From the NCBI GenBank assembly GCA_963709185.1, contig CAVPVQ010000028.1, positions 599,278 through 663,277 on the forward strand: a DNA stretch of 64,000 bases, in the 5' to 3' direction. Below are positions 29,403-40,089 of the stretch, piece by piece. The position numbers and the translations under genes are program-made. This DNA comes from Roseiarcus sp963709185 (GTDB taxonomy: Bacteria > Pseudomonadota > Alphaproteobacteria > Rhizobiales > Beijerinckiaceae). The first letter of the stretch is position 1, and each line of letters starts with the position of its first letter. The notes beneath the pieces are model-generated. The model did no database searches. It was not told the origin of the DNA and saw nothing but the letters and a program-made list of their open reading frames with translations.

Positions 29403-30080
29403 CTATTTGACCAGCGGCTTCAGGATCGCGTCCAACTCCTGAACGCTGAGGGCGCCGCCATAGACCTTGCCGTCGATGATGAAGGACGGCGTGCCGGAGA
29501 TCTTGAACGCGTCGTCGGCGGTCTTGGCGATTTGCGCGATGGCGTCCGCCTTGGCCTGATCGTTGAGGCAGGCCGCGGCCTTGTCGCGGCTGATGCCCGT
29601 CGGCCGCAGCGCCGTCATCAGGCCTTCCAATGGATTGTTTCCGAAGGCCCAACTGTCCTGAGAGGCGAACAGCAGCTCGATTGTCGCAAAGGCCTTGTCG
29701 TCGCCGACGCACCGCGCCAGCATGAAGGCGGCGACGTCGAGATCGTTGCGCGAATATTCCCTGAAAATGTAACGCACTTTGCCGGTGTCGACATAGGCCT
29801 TCTTGAAGGCGGGCCAGATGTCGTGGTCGAAATGCGCGCAATGCGGGCAGGTCGCGGAGCCATATTCAATGACCGGCAAGCCTGCGGCGTCGCCGACCGA
29901 CAGTTCCGGCAGCGGACCGGGCGCGAGCGCCTTGGCCATATCGACGGTGGAATCCGGCTTGGGCGCGGTTTGCGCATCGGCGGCGCCGGAGGACCCGAGT
30001 CCGGGCGCCAAAAGCAGCGCCGCAATCATATTGCGGCGCGACAACAGCCAGGAAGTCGGCGGCGACGAAAGCGATGTCAC
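29403..30080 (-). CDS. DsbA-like thiol:disulfide oxidoreductase, exported
   Basis: A 225-residue periplasmic thioredoxin-fold protein (DsbA/BdbD, Thioredoxin_4 type). The CPHC active site is at residues 78-81, and the cis-proline is in SGTPSFIID. The signal region LLSRRNMIAALLLAPG contains a twin arginine, so Tat export is possible. GTG 30080 was chosen because GGGAG lies about 9 bases upstream and no better ATG gives a signal peptide with a charged N-terminus. It converges with nrsF, and could act on periplasmic thiols sensed by that system, but this is inference only. Confidence 0.85.
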   Translation of the reverse strand: MTSLSSPPTSWLLSRRNMIAALLLAPGLGSSGAADAQTAPKPDSTVDMAKALAPGPLPELSVGDAAGLPVIEYGSATCPHCAHFDHDIWPAFKKAYVDTGKVRYIFREYSRNDLDVAAFMLARCVGDDKAFATIELLFASQDSWAFGNNPLEGLMTALRPTGISRDKAAACLNDQAKADAIAQIAKTADDAFKISGTPSFIIDGKVYGGALSVQELDAILKPLVK

Positions 30081-30218
30081 GATCGATAAACTCCCGACGC
30101 GCCTTCTCACGATCAGCGCGCGGGAACATTGGCCTTTTTTGCATGACCCGGCAAGTCGAGGGGAGCGCGCAGAAATTTGGATTGACACCACGCGCTTTGG
30201 AGCCCAGATTCACCCGTT

Positions 30219-30302
30219 CTCGAGGGGCGCCCGGGTTTGGGCTGAGACGGCGGTCGCCGGACCCTTTGAACCTGATCCGGGTCATGCCGGCGAAGGGACG
30301 AG
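30219..30302 (+). promoter_or_regulatory. TPP riboswitch (THI element)
   Basis: The conserved THI-box cores are plain: GGGGCGCCCGG with GGGCTGAGA (30238-30246), then ACCCTTTGAACCTGATCCGG (30261-30280) and GTCATGCCGGCGAAGGGA. Closing P1 stem CTCG (30219-30222) pairs with CGAG (30299-30302). It sits about 80 bases before the thiC start and should shut off the whole thiCOSGED operon when thiamine pyrophosphate is abundant, probably by sequestering the ribosome site. Confidence 0.97.
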
Positions 30303-30379
30303 GTTCGGGCAAGAGCCTTTCGTCGGCCCGATTTCCTCCACACCGTCGCGAGGCTTGGCGCGCGCTAGCGGAGGCTGCG

Positions 30380-32212
<1,833 letters not shown>

Positions 32213-32216
32213 CGCG

Positions 32217-33224
32217 ATGAGGGTCACTGTCCTCGGCGCCGGCGTCGCGGGCCTGACCGCGGCGCTCGAATTGGCCGAGCGGGGCGCGCAGGTTCGGGTG
32301 GTCGAGCGCGCCGCGCGGCTCGGTGAAGCCGCGTGCTCATGGTGCGCTGGCGGCATGCTGGCGCCGTGGTGCGAGGGGGAGAGTGCGCCGGCCGAAGTCG
32401 TGGAGCTTGGCGCCCTGGCGTGCGACTGGTGGGCGCGGCGCGTGCCGGGCGTGGCGCGCAACGGCACGCTGGTCGTCGCCGCGCCGCGCGATTCAGGCGA
32501 AATCGAGCGCTTCGCCGCGCGCACGCTTCGTCACCAACGCATCGATGAAGCGCGCATCGGCGCGCTCGAGCCCGATCTGGCCGGCCGTTTTCGCAAGGGA
32601 TTGTTTTTCGCCGACGAAGGGCACCTGGATCCGCGCGGAGCTCTGGAAGCGCTTGCCGGGCGCCTCGCCGAGCGCGGCGCCGCGATGGACTTTGGCGTCG
32701 ATGGGTCGGCTCTGCCTTTGTATGACGAGATTGCGCTCGATTGCCGCGGCTTCGCCGCGCGCGACGAACTCCAGGAGCTACGCGGCGTGCGCGGTGAAAT
32801 GGTGATCCTGCGTACGAAGGAGATATCCTTTTCGCGGCCCGTCCGCTTCCTGCATCCGCGCATTCCGCTCTATGTCGTGCCGCGCGGCGACGGCCTGTTC
32901 ATGGTCGGCGCGACGATGATCGAAAGCGCGGCGCGCGGACCGGTCACCGCGCGTTCGGCGATTGAATTGCTGAGCGCCGCCTATGCGCTGCACCCCGCCT
33001 TCGGCGAAGCAGAAATTGTCGAGACGCGCGCCGATGTGCGCCCCGCTTTTCCCGACAATTTGCCGCGCATCGTCAGGCGGGGGGCGAGATTTTACTTCAA
33101 CGGTCTCTATCGCCACGGCTTTCTTTTGTCGCCCGCCTACGCGAAACGGGCGGCCGCAATGATCCTTTCGCAAGTCGAGGAATCCGATGACGCTCATCGT
33201 CAACGGCGCCGCGCTTCAGCTTGA
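32217..33224 (+). CDS. thiO: Glycine oxidase ThiO
   Basis: A 335-residue FAD-dependent amine oxidase (DAO fold). The dinucleotide-binding motif VTVLGAGVAGLTAALELAERG opens the protein, and the C-terminal FAD contact is GLYRHGFLLSPAYA. It oxidises glycine to iminoglycine, the glycine-derived unit used by ThiG in aerobes. The start is 4 bp after the thiC stop. Its last 13 codons (38 bp) overlap thiS in another frame; the tail after SQVEES is not conserved-looking, so a small indel near the end cannot be excluded. Confidence 0.93.
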   Translation: MRVTVLGAGVAGLTAALELAERGAQVRVVERAARLGEAACSWCAGGMLAPWCEGESAPAEVVELGALACDWWARRVPGVARNGTLVVAAPRDSGEIERFAARTLRHQRIDEARIGALEPDLAGRFRKGLFFADEGHLDPRGALEALAGRLAERGAAMDFGVDGSALPLYDEIALDCRGFAARDELQELRGVRGEMVILRTKEISFSRPVRFLHPRIPLYVVPRGDGLFMVGATMIESAARGPVTARSAIELLSAAYALHPAFGEAEIVETRADVRPAFPDNLPRIVRRGARFYFNGLYRHGFLLSPAYAKRAAAMILSQVEESDDAHRQRRRASA

Positions 33225-33384
33225 CGTGGCCACGCTCGCCGCGGCGCTGGATGCGCTCGACTACGGCGATGCAGTGGTTGCGACGGCTCTGAACGGGCAA
33301 TTCGTGGCGGCGCGCGCGCGTGCTGCGACGCCGCTCGCCGAGGGCGACAGAATCGAGATCGTCGCGCCGCGGCAGGGAGGGTGA
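33187..33384 (+). CDS. thiS: Sulfur carrier protein ThiS
   Basis: A 65-residue beta-grasp ubiquitin-like protein beginning MTLIVNGAALQLD and ending in the essential Gly-Gly, which is adenylated and then thiocarboxylated to donate sulfur for the thiazole ring. Length is standard. It overlaps the end of thiO by 38 bp and is 3 bp from thiG. Confidence 0.93.
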   Translation: MTLIVNGAALQLDVATLAAALDALDYGDAVVATALNGQFVAARARAATPLAEGDRIEIVAPRQGG

Positions 33385-33387
33385 GGG

Positions 33388-34161
33388 ATGGAATTCTACG
33401 GCGTCGAACTCGCTTCACGCCTGCTGCTGGGCACGTCGCAATATCCCTCCCCGGCGATCCTCGCCGAGGCGGTGCGCGCAGCGGGCGTTGGCGTCGTCAC
33501 CGTGTCTTTGCGGCGCGAATCCGGGCGACTGCGCGAGGGTCAGGATTTCTGGTCGCTGATCCGCGAGCTTGGCGTTCGCGTGCTCCCCAACACCGCCGGT
33601 TGTCACTCGGTCAAGGAAGCGGTCACGACGGCGCATATGGCGCGTGAAATATTCGCCACGAACTGGATCAAGCTCGAAGTGATCGGCGAGGCCGACACAT
33701 TGCAGCCCGACGTATTCGGCCTGACCGAGGCGGCGCGGATATTGAGCGACGATGGTTTTGCGGTCTTCCCCTACACGACCGAGGATCTCGTTGTCGCGGA
33801 GCGGCTGATCGAGGCGGGATGCCGGGTCTTGATGCCCTGGGGCGCGCCGATCGGCTCGGGCAAAGGGCTCAACAACCCGTTCGGCCTGCGCGCGCTGCGC
33901 GCGCATTTCCCCGACGTTCCGCTTGTCGTCGATGCCGGCCTCGGCCTCCCCTCGCACGCCGCCGGTGTGATGGAGCTTGGCTATGACGCCGTGCTGCTGA
34001 ACACGGCGGTCGCCAAGGCCGGCGATCCCGTCGCAATGGCGCGCGCGTTCGCCGGGGCGGTGGAGGCGGGGCGCGCCGCCTGGCTCGCCGGTCCGATGGA
34101 GCCCCGCGACATGGCGGCGCCATCGACGCCGGTGCTCGGCAAACCGGTTCTCGCGCGATGA
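33388..34161 (+). CDS. thiG: Thiazole synthase
   Basis: A 257-residue TIM-barrel protein that builds the thiazole phosphate from deoxyxylulose phosphate, iminoglycine and ThiS thiocarboxylate. The Schiff-base lysine is Lys95 in TNWIKLEVIG, and phosphate-binding loops MPWGAPIGSGKGLNNP and VDAGLGLPSHAAGVMELG are intact. ATG 33388 follows GGAGGGTGAGGG. Confidence 0.97.
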   Translation: MEFYGVELASRLLLGTSQYPSPAILAEAVRAAGVGVVTVSLRRESGRLREGQDFWSLIRELGVRVLPNTAGCHSVKEAVTTAHMAREIFATNWIKLEVIGEADTLQPDVFGLTEAARILSDDGFAVFPYTTEDLVVAERLIEAGCRVLMPWGAPIGSGKGLNNPFGLRALRAHFPDVPLVVDAGLGLPSHAAGVMELGYDAVLLNTAVAKAGDPVAMARAFAGAVEAGRAAWLAGPMEPRDMAAPSTPVLGKPVLAR

Positions 34162-34192
34162 GACGGGGTGAAATCGGCGTGGGGAAGATCGC

Positions 34193-34801
34193 GTGATCGA
34201 CCTTGATCCGTTCTATCCGATCGTCGACAGCGCAGCGTGGGTCGCCAGGCTCGTCGTTGTGGGCGCGCGACTCATCCAGTTGCGCGTCAAGGAGCGCACT
34301 CAGGCGGAAATTCGGGCGCAGACGCGGGCGGCGCTGGCGTTTTGCAGGCAAAGCGGCGCCCAGCTCATCGTCAATGACTACTGGGAGATCGCGATCGACG
34401 AGGGCGCCGATTTCATTCATCTCGGGCAAACCGACCTCGACGGCGCCGACATGAGGCACATTCGGGGGCGGGGCCTGCGGGTTGGAATCAGCACGCACGA
34501 TCACGCCGAACTCGATCGGGCTCTCTCGTTCGATCCCGACTACGTCGCGCTGGGCCCGATCTATCCGACCATCCTCAAGGCGATGGCCTTCGCGCCGCAG
34601 GGGCTGGAGCGAATTGGCGAATGGAAGCGGCTTGTCGGCGAGCGGCCGCTGGTCGCCATCGGCGGCATTTCGCTGGAGCGGGCGCCGCTGTGTCTCGCCG
34701 CGGGCGCCGACAGCGCGGCGGTCGTCACCGACATCACGCTCAATGTCGATCCGGAGGGGCGGGCCAAGGCCTGGCTTGCGGCGACGCGGAGGCCGGTTTG
34801 A
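34193..34801 (+). CDS. thiE: Thiamine phosphate synthase
   Basis: A 202-residue thiamine phosphate synthase joining HMP pyrophosphate and thiazole phosphate. Family blocks LIQLRVKE, LIVNDYWEIA, DFIHLGQTDLDG, GISTHDHAELDRA and ALGPIYPT are seen; the loop after GPIYPT reads ILKAMAFAPQGLE rather than the common TxTK form. GTG 34193 has GGGGAAGATC as ribosome site. The stop overlaps the TTG start of thiD. Confidence 0.94.
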   Translation: MIDLDPFYPIVDSAAWVARLVVVGARLIQLRVKERTQAEIRAQTRAALAFCRQSGAQLIVNDYWEIAIDEGADFIHLGQTDLDGADMRHIRGRGLRVGISTHDHAELDRALSFDPDYVALGPIYPTILKAMAFAPQGLERIGEWKRLVGERPLVAIGGISLERAPLCLAAGADSAAVVTDITLNVDPEGRAKAWLAATRRPV

Positions 34802-35637
34802 CGGACAGGACGCCGGTTGGTTTGACGATCGCCGGTTCCGACTCCGGCGCCGGCGCCGGCATCCAGGCCGATCTGAAGACCTTCGCCGCGCTTGGCGTCT
34901 ATGGCGTGAGCGCCTTGACCGCGGTGACGGCGCAGAACACGCGCGGCGTTCGCGCTGTCCACGATCTCCCCGCAACGATCGTTGCGGCGCAAATCGATGC
35001 GATCTTCGAGGATTTCAACGTCGCCGCCGTCAAGATCGGCATGCTTTCCAATTCGGAGATTGTCGAGGCGGTCGCGGACGCGCTGCTTCGCTACTCCGGG
35101 CGCTTTGTTGTCCTCGATCCCGTGATGATCGCCTCGTCGGGTGATGCGCTGATCGGGCCGGCGGCCGTGTCGGCGATGAAAAGCCGGCTCTTTCCGCTCG
35201 TCGACTGCCTGACGCCCAATCTGCCGGAAGCCGCCGCGCTGCTGGATGGCGAGATCGCGCGTGACGAGGCCGGGATGACCACACAGGGCCTCGCGCTGCT
35301 CAGCCTTGGGCCGCGCGCCGTTCTCATGAAGGGGGGTCACCTGGAATCGGCCGATCCGGTGGACGTTCTCGTGACGTCCGCGAGGACCCTGCGCTTTGCA
35401 GGCGCGCGAATCGCCTCGCGCAACCTGCATGGGACGGGTTGCACGCTTTCAGCGGCGCTTGCCGCGCACATCGTGATCGGCTGGGAGCTGGAGGAGGCGG
35501 CGGCGCGCGCCAAGACCTTCGTTGCGCGGGCGATCGAGGCCGGGCGCGATACGACGCTAGGGTCCGGTCCAGGACCTCTGTTGCAATTGCCCCTGGCGAG
35601 AACCTTCGGAAGGTCGCGCGCCGCGCGGGACGCGTGA
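34798..35637 (+). CDS. thiD: Hydroxymethylpyrimidine/phosphomethylpyrimidine kinase
   Basis: A 279-residue ribokinase-fold enzyme that phosphorylates HMP twice. Signatures: LTIAGSDSGAGAGIQADLKT at the N-terminus, KIGMLSN, LDPVMIASSG and the catalytic loop NLHGTGCTLSAALAA. The start is assigned to TTG 34798, overlapping the thiE TGA (TTGA), because no ATG or GTG precedes the conserved LTIAGSDSG block. This completes thiCOSGED; thiamine monophosphate kinase (thiL) is not here. Confidence 0.93.
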   Translation: MTDRTPVGLTIAGSDSGAGAGIQADLKTFAALGVYGVSALTAVTAQNTRGVRAVHDLPATIVAAQIDAIFEDFNVAAVKIGMLSNSEIVEAVADALLRYSGRFVVLDPVMIASSGDALIGPAAVSAMKSRLFPLVDCLTPNLPEAAALLDGEIARDEAGMTTQGLALLSLGPRAVLMKGGHLESADPVDVLVTSARTLRFAGARIASRNLHGTGCTLSAALAAHIVIGWELEEAAARAKTFVARAIEAGRDTTLGSGPGPLLQLPLARTFGRSRAARDA

Positions 35638-35718
35638 GGCCTTTGCGTCTCGAACTCGTCGTGGAAACCTCGCGGTCCGGCGATGCTTTGCCGTCTCGCC
35701 TTTGTTAGGGTCGCCGCC

Positions 35719-38451
35719 ATGACGAGCCAAGCGAACCCGCCAGCGCCGGAAGAACGCGAGTCGGACGGCGTGCTCGCGCGGACCAGTCAGGCCGCGCGCC
35801 CGACCCCGATGATGGCGCAATACCTCGAGATCAAAGCCGCCAATCCCGACTGCCTGTTGTTTTACCGGATGGGCGATTTCTACGAATTGTTTTTCCAGGA
35901 TGCCGAGGTGGCGAGCCGGGCGCTCGGCATCGTGCTGACCAAGCGCGGTCGGCATGAAGGCGAGGATATCCGCATGTGCGGCGTGCCGATCGAGCGCGCC
36001 GACGACTATCTGCAGCGGCTGATCGCGCTGGGGCATCGCGTCGCGGTCTGCGAACAGCTCGAGGACCCCGCCGAGGCGAAGAAGCGCGGGAACAAGGCGG
36101 TGGTGCGTCGCGACGTCGTGCGCCTGGTGACGCCCGGCACGATCACCGAGGATCGCCTGCTGGAGCCGGGCCGCGCCAATATCCTCGTGGCGGTGCAGCG
36201 CGTGCGGGCGGGCGAGGCGCGCGCGCAGTTCGGCGTGGCGGCGCTCGATATTTCGACCGGAACTTTTTCGCTGGGCGAGACGGACGAAGCGGGGCTTAGC
36301 GTCGAGATCGCGCGCATCGAGCCGAGCGAAATCCTTGCGCCGCAGGCTCTGTTCGACGACCCCGCGATCGCCCGCGTTTTCTCGGAGACGCGCGCCGCCT
36401 TGACGCCGATCGGACGCGAGATGTCCGACGGCGCGCTCGCGAAGCAACGGGTGTGCGCGTTCTACGGCGTTGAGACGCTGGACGGGTTCGGCGCGTTCAC
36501 GCGCGCCGAAATCGGCGCGGCGGCGGTCGCGCTCGGCTATGTCGCGCGCACCCAGATCGACGCTCGTCCCGCCCTGTCCGCGCCTTCGCGGCGCGTCCGT
36601 GGCGCGAGCCTGGAGATCGACGCCTCGACGCGCGCCAATCTCGAGCTGACGCGCACGCTCTCGGGCGAACGCAGCGGCTCGCTGCTCGCCGCCATCGACC
36701 TGACGGTGACGTCGGCGGGCGCGCGCCAACTCGCCGAACGATTGGCGAGCCCGCTAACGAGCCAGAGCGATATCGACCGGCGTCTCGACGCGGTCGCCTT
36801 TTTCGTGGAGGAGGGGGGCTTGCGCGCCGATTTGCGCGCGATTCTGCGCGCCGCGCCGGATTTCATCCGCGCTTTGCTGCGCCTGAGCCTGGATCGCGGC
36901 GGCCCGCGCGACCTCGCGGCGATGCGCGACGGACTCATCGCCGCTCGCCTCCTGGCGGGCAAGCTCGCGGGTCACGCTGCTTCCAGCGCGAGCCTCGTCG
37001 AGACCTGCGCGCAACTGGCGCAGGCCGACGAGGCGCTGGAGGGCGAACTGGCGGCGACGCTGAACGACGACCTGCCGCTGAACAAGCGCGATGGCGGATT
37101 CGTACGCGCCGGGGCGCTGGGACCGCTCGATGAGGCGAGGGCGTTGCGCGACGAGAGCCGGCGCGTCATCGCCGAACTGCAAGGTAAATATTGTGAACTA
37201 GCCGAAACGCGCCAACTGAGGATCAAGCACAATAATTTTCTCGGGTTTTATATCGAAACCCCGCAGGCGCAGGGTGAGCGGCTGCTGCGCCCGCCGCACG
37301 CCGCCTTGTTCGTCCACCGCCAGACCATGGCCGGCGCGATGCGCTTTTCGACGAACGAACTCGCCGAGCTCGAGGCGAAAATCGCTTCGGCCGCCGATCG
37401 GGCGCTCGCACTGGAGCTTGCCGCGTTCGACCGGCTGCGTTTGGCGTGCCTCTCTCAAGCCGAGACGATCCGCGGGCTGGGACAGGCGATTGCCGAACTC
37501 GACGTCGCCTGCGCGCTCGCCGAACTTGCGGTGAGTCGCGACTGGACGCGGCCGATCGTCGACGATTCGCTGAAGTTCGTGATCGAAGGCGGGCGCCATC
37601 CGGTCGTCGAGGCGGCGCTTCGCGCGCGCGGGGAGCCGTTCATCGCCAATGACGCCGATCTTTCCGGCAGCGTCGCCGAGGGCGGCCGGATCGCCCTGGT
37701 CACCGGCCCCAATATGGCGGGAAAATCGACCTATCTGCGTCAAAACGCGCTGATCGCGACGTTGGCCCAGATGGGCTCGTTCGTGCCGGCGCGCCGCGCG
37801 CATATCGGCATGGTCGACCGACTGTTCTCGCGGGTCGGGGCGGCCGACGATCTCGCGCGCGGCCGCTCGACGTTCATGGTCGAGATGGTCGAGACGGCGG
37901 CGATCCTCAACCAGGCGGGCGTGCGCTCGCTGGTGATCCTCGATGAAATCGGGCGCGGCACCGCGACGTTCGACGGCCTGTCGATCGCCTTCGCGACGAT
38001 CGAGCATCTCAACGCCGTCAACCGCTCGCGAACGCTGTTCGCCACGCATTTTCATGAGCTCACGCGGCTGTCCAAGACGCTGCCGCGTCTGTTCAATCTC
38101 ACCGTGCGGGTGACCGAGTGGAACAACTCGCTGGTCTTTTTGCACGAAGTGACGTCAGGCTCGGCTGATCGCTCCTATGGAATCCAGGTGGCCAAGCTGG
38201 CTGGCCTGCCGGCGAGCGTGATCGAGCGGGCGCGCGTGATCCTGGCCGAACTCGAGGCGACGAACCGCTCCGGCGCCGCGCTGCGCAGCATCGATGAACT
38301 GCCGTTGTTCGCCGTCGCGCCAAAGCCGGCGGCGCGCAAGGACGAATTGCGCGAAAAGCTCGCCTCGATGGATCCGGACGATCTATCGCCGAGGGATGCG
38401 CAGGCCGCGCTTTATGCGCTGAAGAAACTGGCGATGGAGAACACCGCGTGA
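35719..38451 (+). CDS. mutS: DNA mismatch repair protein MutS
   Basis: A 910-residue MutS. The mismatch-reading motif GDFYELF is near residue 55, the clamp and core domains follow, and the ATPase domain carries Walker A GPNMAGKST (about 662-670), Walker B LVILDEIGRGT and the signature STFMVEMVE. The C-terminus ends in the helical dimerisation region (SPRDAQAALYALKKL). ATG 35719 was chosen over 35683 because Rhizobiales homologues begin with a short disordered stretch before TPMMAQYLEIK. Its stop overlaps the next GTG. Confidence 0.97.
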   Translation: MTSQANPPAPEERESDGVLARTSQAARPTPMMAQYLEIKAANPDCLLFYRMGDFYELFFQDAEVASRALGIVLTKRGRHEGEDIRMCGVPIERADDYLQRLIALGHRVAVCEQLEDPAEAKKRGNKAVVRRDVVRLVTPGTITEDRLLEPGRANILVAVQRVRAGEARAQFGVAALDISTGTFSLGETDEAGLSVEIARIEPSEILAPQALFDDPAIARVFSETRAALTPIGREMSDGALAKQRVCAFYGVETLDGFGAFTRAEIGAAAVALGYVARTQIDARPALSAPSRRVRGASLEIDASTRANLELTRTLSGERSGSLLAAIDLTVTSAGARQLAERLASPLTSQSDIDRRLDAVAFFVEEGGLRADLRAILRAAPDFIRALLRLSLDRGGPRDLAAMRDGLIAARLLAGKLAGHAASSASLVETCAQLAQADEALEGELAATLNDDLPLNKRDGGFVRAGALGPLDEARALRDESRRVIAELQGKYCELAETRQLRIKHNNFLGFYIETPQAQGERLLRPPHAALFVHRQTMAGAMRFSTNELAELEAKIASAADRALALELAAFDRLRLACLSQAETIRGLGQAIAELDVACALAELAVSRDWTRPIVDDSLKFVIEGGRHPVVEAALRARGEPFIANDADLSGSVAEGGRIALVTGPNMAGKSTYLRQNALIATLAQMGSFVPARRAHIGMVDRLFSRVGAADDLARGRSTFMVEMVETAAILNQAGVRSLVILDEIGRGTATFDGLSIAFATIEHLNAVNRSRTLFATHFHELTRLSKTLPRLFNLTVRVTEWNNSLVFLHEVTSGSADRSYGIQVAKLAGLPASVIERARVILAELEATNRSGAALRSIDELPLFAVAPKPAARKDELREKLASMDPDDLSPRDAQAALYALKKLAMENTA

Positions 38452-39086
38452 TTGCGCAAAAGCTCTATCTCGCGACCGCGATTGCGGCCTTCCTCTATGT
38501 CATCTCGCCGGGGCCGGCATTTCTGGCGCTGTTCACCTTGGCGGCCTCGAAAGGCCGCACGGCGGGGGCCTGGTTCATCAGCGGCCATCTGGTTGGGGAT
38601 GTCTCGTGGGGGGCGCTCGCGTTTGCGGCGATCATCGGCGCCAACCGCATCGGCCCGGTTCTGTTCGAACTGCTTGGCGCGGGCTGCGGCTTCTATCTGA
38701 TCTATCTCGGCCTCAAGGCGGTGACGACCAGGAAGGACGCCCCGCCGCAAACCATCGGCGCGCGTCGCCCGCTGGTCGCGGGCATGCTTTTCGGGTTGAC
38801 CAATCCGAAGGCCTATCCGGTCGCCGTGGCGATGTTTACGGCGATCGCCGCGCCGTTCGCCGGGCAACTGACCTTTGACGACGCGCCTCGCCTGATGCTG
38901 GCTGCTTTCGCGGGCTTCCTGACGGCGGACGTCGTGCTGATTTTCGCAGCGGGCCTGCCGGCGGTGCGACGCTTCTTTCTGCGCCACGGCGTCGCGGTGA
39001 CGCGCGTCGTCGGCGTGCTGTTCATCGCGTTTGGCGCCAAATCGGTGTTCGACGCCGCAAGCGGAGCGCTGCGGCGGGCTGGCTGA
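38448..39086 (+). CDS. LysE/RhtB family amino-acid exporter
   Basis: A 212-residue inner-membrane protein with six hydrophobic segments and the family motif ISPGPAFLALFTLAASKG near the N-terminus plus GLTNPKAYPV in the middle. Such proteins export amino acids or analogues. The GTG start overlaps the mutS stop (GTGA), so expression is coupled even though no functional link is obvious. Confidence 0.88.
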   Translation: MIAQKLYLATAIAAFLYVISPGPAFLALFTLAASKGRTAGAWFISGHLVGDVSWGALAFAAIIGANRIGPVLFELLGAGCGFYLIYLGLKAVTTRKDAPPQTIGARRPLVAGMLFGLTNPKAYPVAVAMFTAIAAPFAGQLTFDDAPRLMLAAFAGFLTADVVLIFAAGLPAVRRFFLRHGVAVTRVVGVLFIAFGAKSVFDAASGALRRAG

Positions 39087-39111
39087 GCGGCGGCCCCGCG
39101 TCGCAGGCCGT

Positions 39112-39495
39112 TCAGATCGATCCTGGCGGAATGAATGCGCAATAGAGGAAGATGCTGTCGAACACGTTCGAAGCGGCGGAACCGAGCCGGTCGCTGTCCG
39201 TCGCCGAGCGATAGCACAAGTGCGCGTGGTGCGAATCGTCGTCCGGCGGATCGCCGGGAATCGGCAGGAACGTGATGCGCTCCTCGGGGATCGCAATCCA
39301 TTGTTGCTCGCGCGTCAGGAATTCGAAATGGCCGGCGCGCTCGCGAAACGACGTCGCGGCGCAATCGTTGCCGCCGCAGCAGAGCTGGCCGTTCTTGCCA
39401 TGCACACCGGTATAGATGTCATGGGCGCTGACTGCGGAGAATGTCGCGGCGGCGAAGACGCCGCCAAGGGCTACGCGAAAGAGAGCATTCGTCAT
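39112..39495 (-). CDS. Small secreted cysteine-containing protein, unknown
   Basis: A 127-residue protein starting MTNALFRVALGG with a signal peptide (cleavage likely after VSA). The mature part has four cysteines (LCCGGNDC, HLCYRS) and a fifth near the C-terminus (FLYCAF). Similar small exported proteins are common in Hyphomicrobiales, with no assigned role. The spaced C-C-x4-C motif suggests a disulfide or metal site. ATG 39495 was preferred because the in-frame extension to 39699 has no secretion logic. Confidence 0.65.
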   Translation of the reverse strand: MTNALFRVALGGVFAAATFSAVSAHDIYTGVHGKNGQLCCGGNDCAATSFRERAGHFEFLTREQQWIAIPEERITFLPIPGDPPDDDSHHAHLCYRSATDSDRLGSAASNVFDSIFLYCAFIPPGSI

Positions 39496-40089
39496 GTCAA
39501 CCGCTCCTGTTGGCGGCCGACCGATCGAGGCTCTCGTCGATGCGATCAGGCCGCGTGCCGATCGCCCCCTTAGATGTTTGAACTCCTCCCAAGGTCCCGA
39601 GCGCACAGAACCGCCGGCGCGAACTTGCCTCGCGCGCAGTTGATGTGACATGCGAATCGCATATGCACTCGTGCGGCTCGTTGGGTCTCGCCGCGACAAG
39701 GCGACGGCGAGGAGCCGGCTAGGGGCGCATCCTCCGGCCGGGACGAAAAGCGCTCTAAGCGCCGCCGGGCCGTTCGGCGAATCGCCTGCAAGAGGCGTGC
39801 CGAATCAGACAATAGAATCCCGCGCGCCTCGATTCGTCAACCTCCTCGTCGGCTGGGAAGGGGGCGGGCAAAGATTGATGTTGGCTGGCTGGTAAAGAGG
39901 CATGGCGTCGGCGAACGCGCCTTTTCTGTCCGCGGACTCATTCGCTCGGCGGCGTGAGGAGCCGCCAGATTTTGTCAGTCTTTGGCGTTTTCGCGAAGTT
40001 GCGCCCGCCAAACGCGGGCAGATGCGCTCGCGCCGGTCGCGCAAGGCGCCGATTTGCTCTCTCCATCCCCCTTGCCTATCTTTTCGCGA
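39496..40089. other. Intergenic region without a supported gene
   Basis: About 590 bp between the divergent secreted protein and dehydrogenase genes. Several short ORFs exist (for example 39902-40108 on the plus strand) but none has convincing composition or a family resemblance. Short GC-rich inverted repeats occur around 39745-39790 (GCGCTCTAAGCGC) and 39985-40020. Promoters for both flanking genes must lie here; I cannot place them. Confidence 0.5.

Noticed and set aside
30074..30379. In-frame extension of thiC upstream of 30380
   Set aside because: It reads through the TPP riboswitch; ATG 30380 has a good ribosome site and matches family N-termini.
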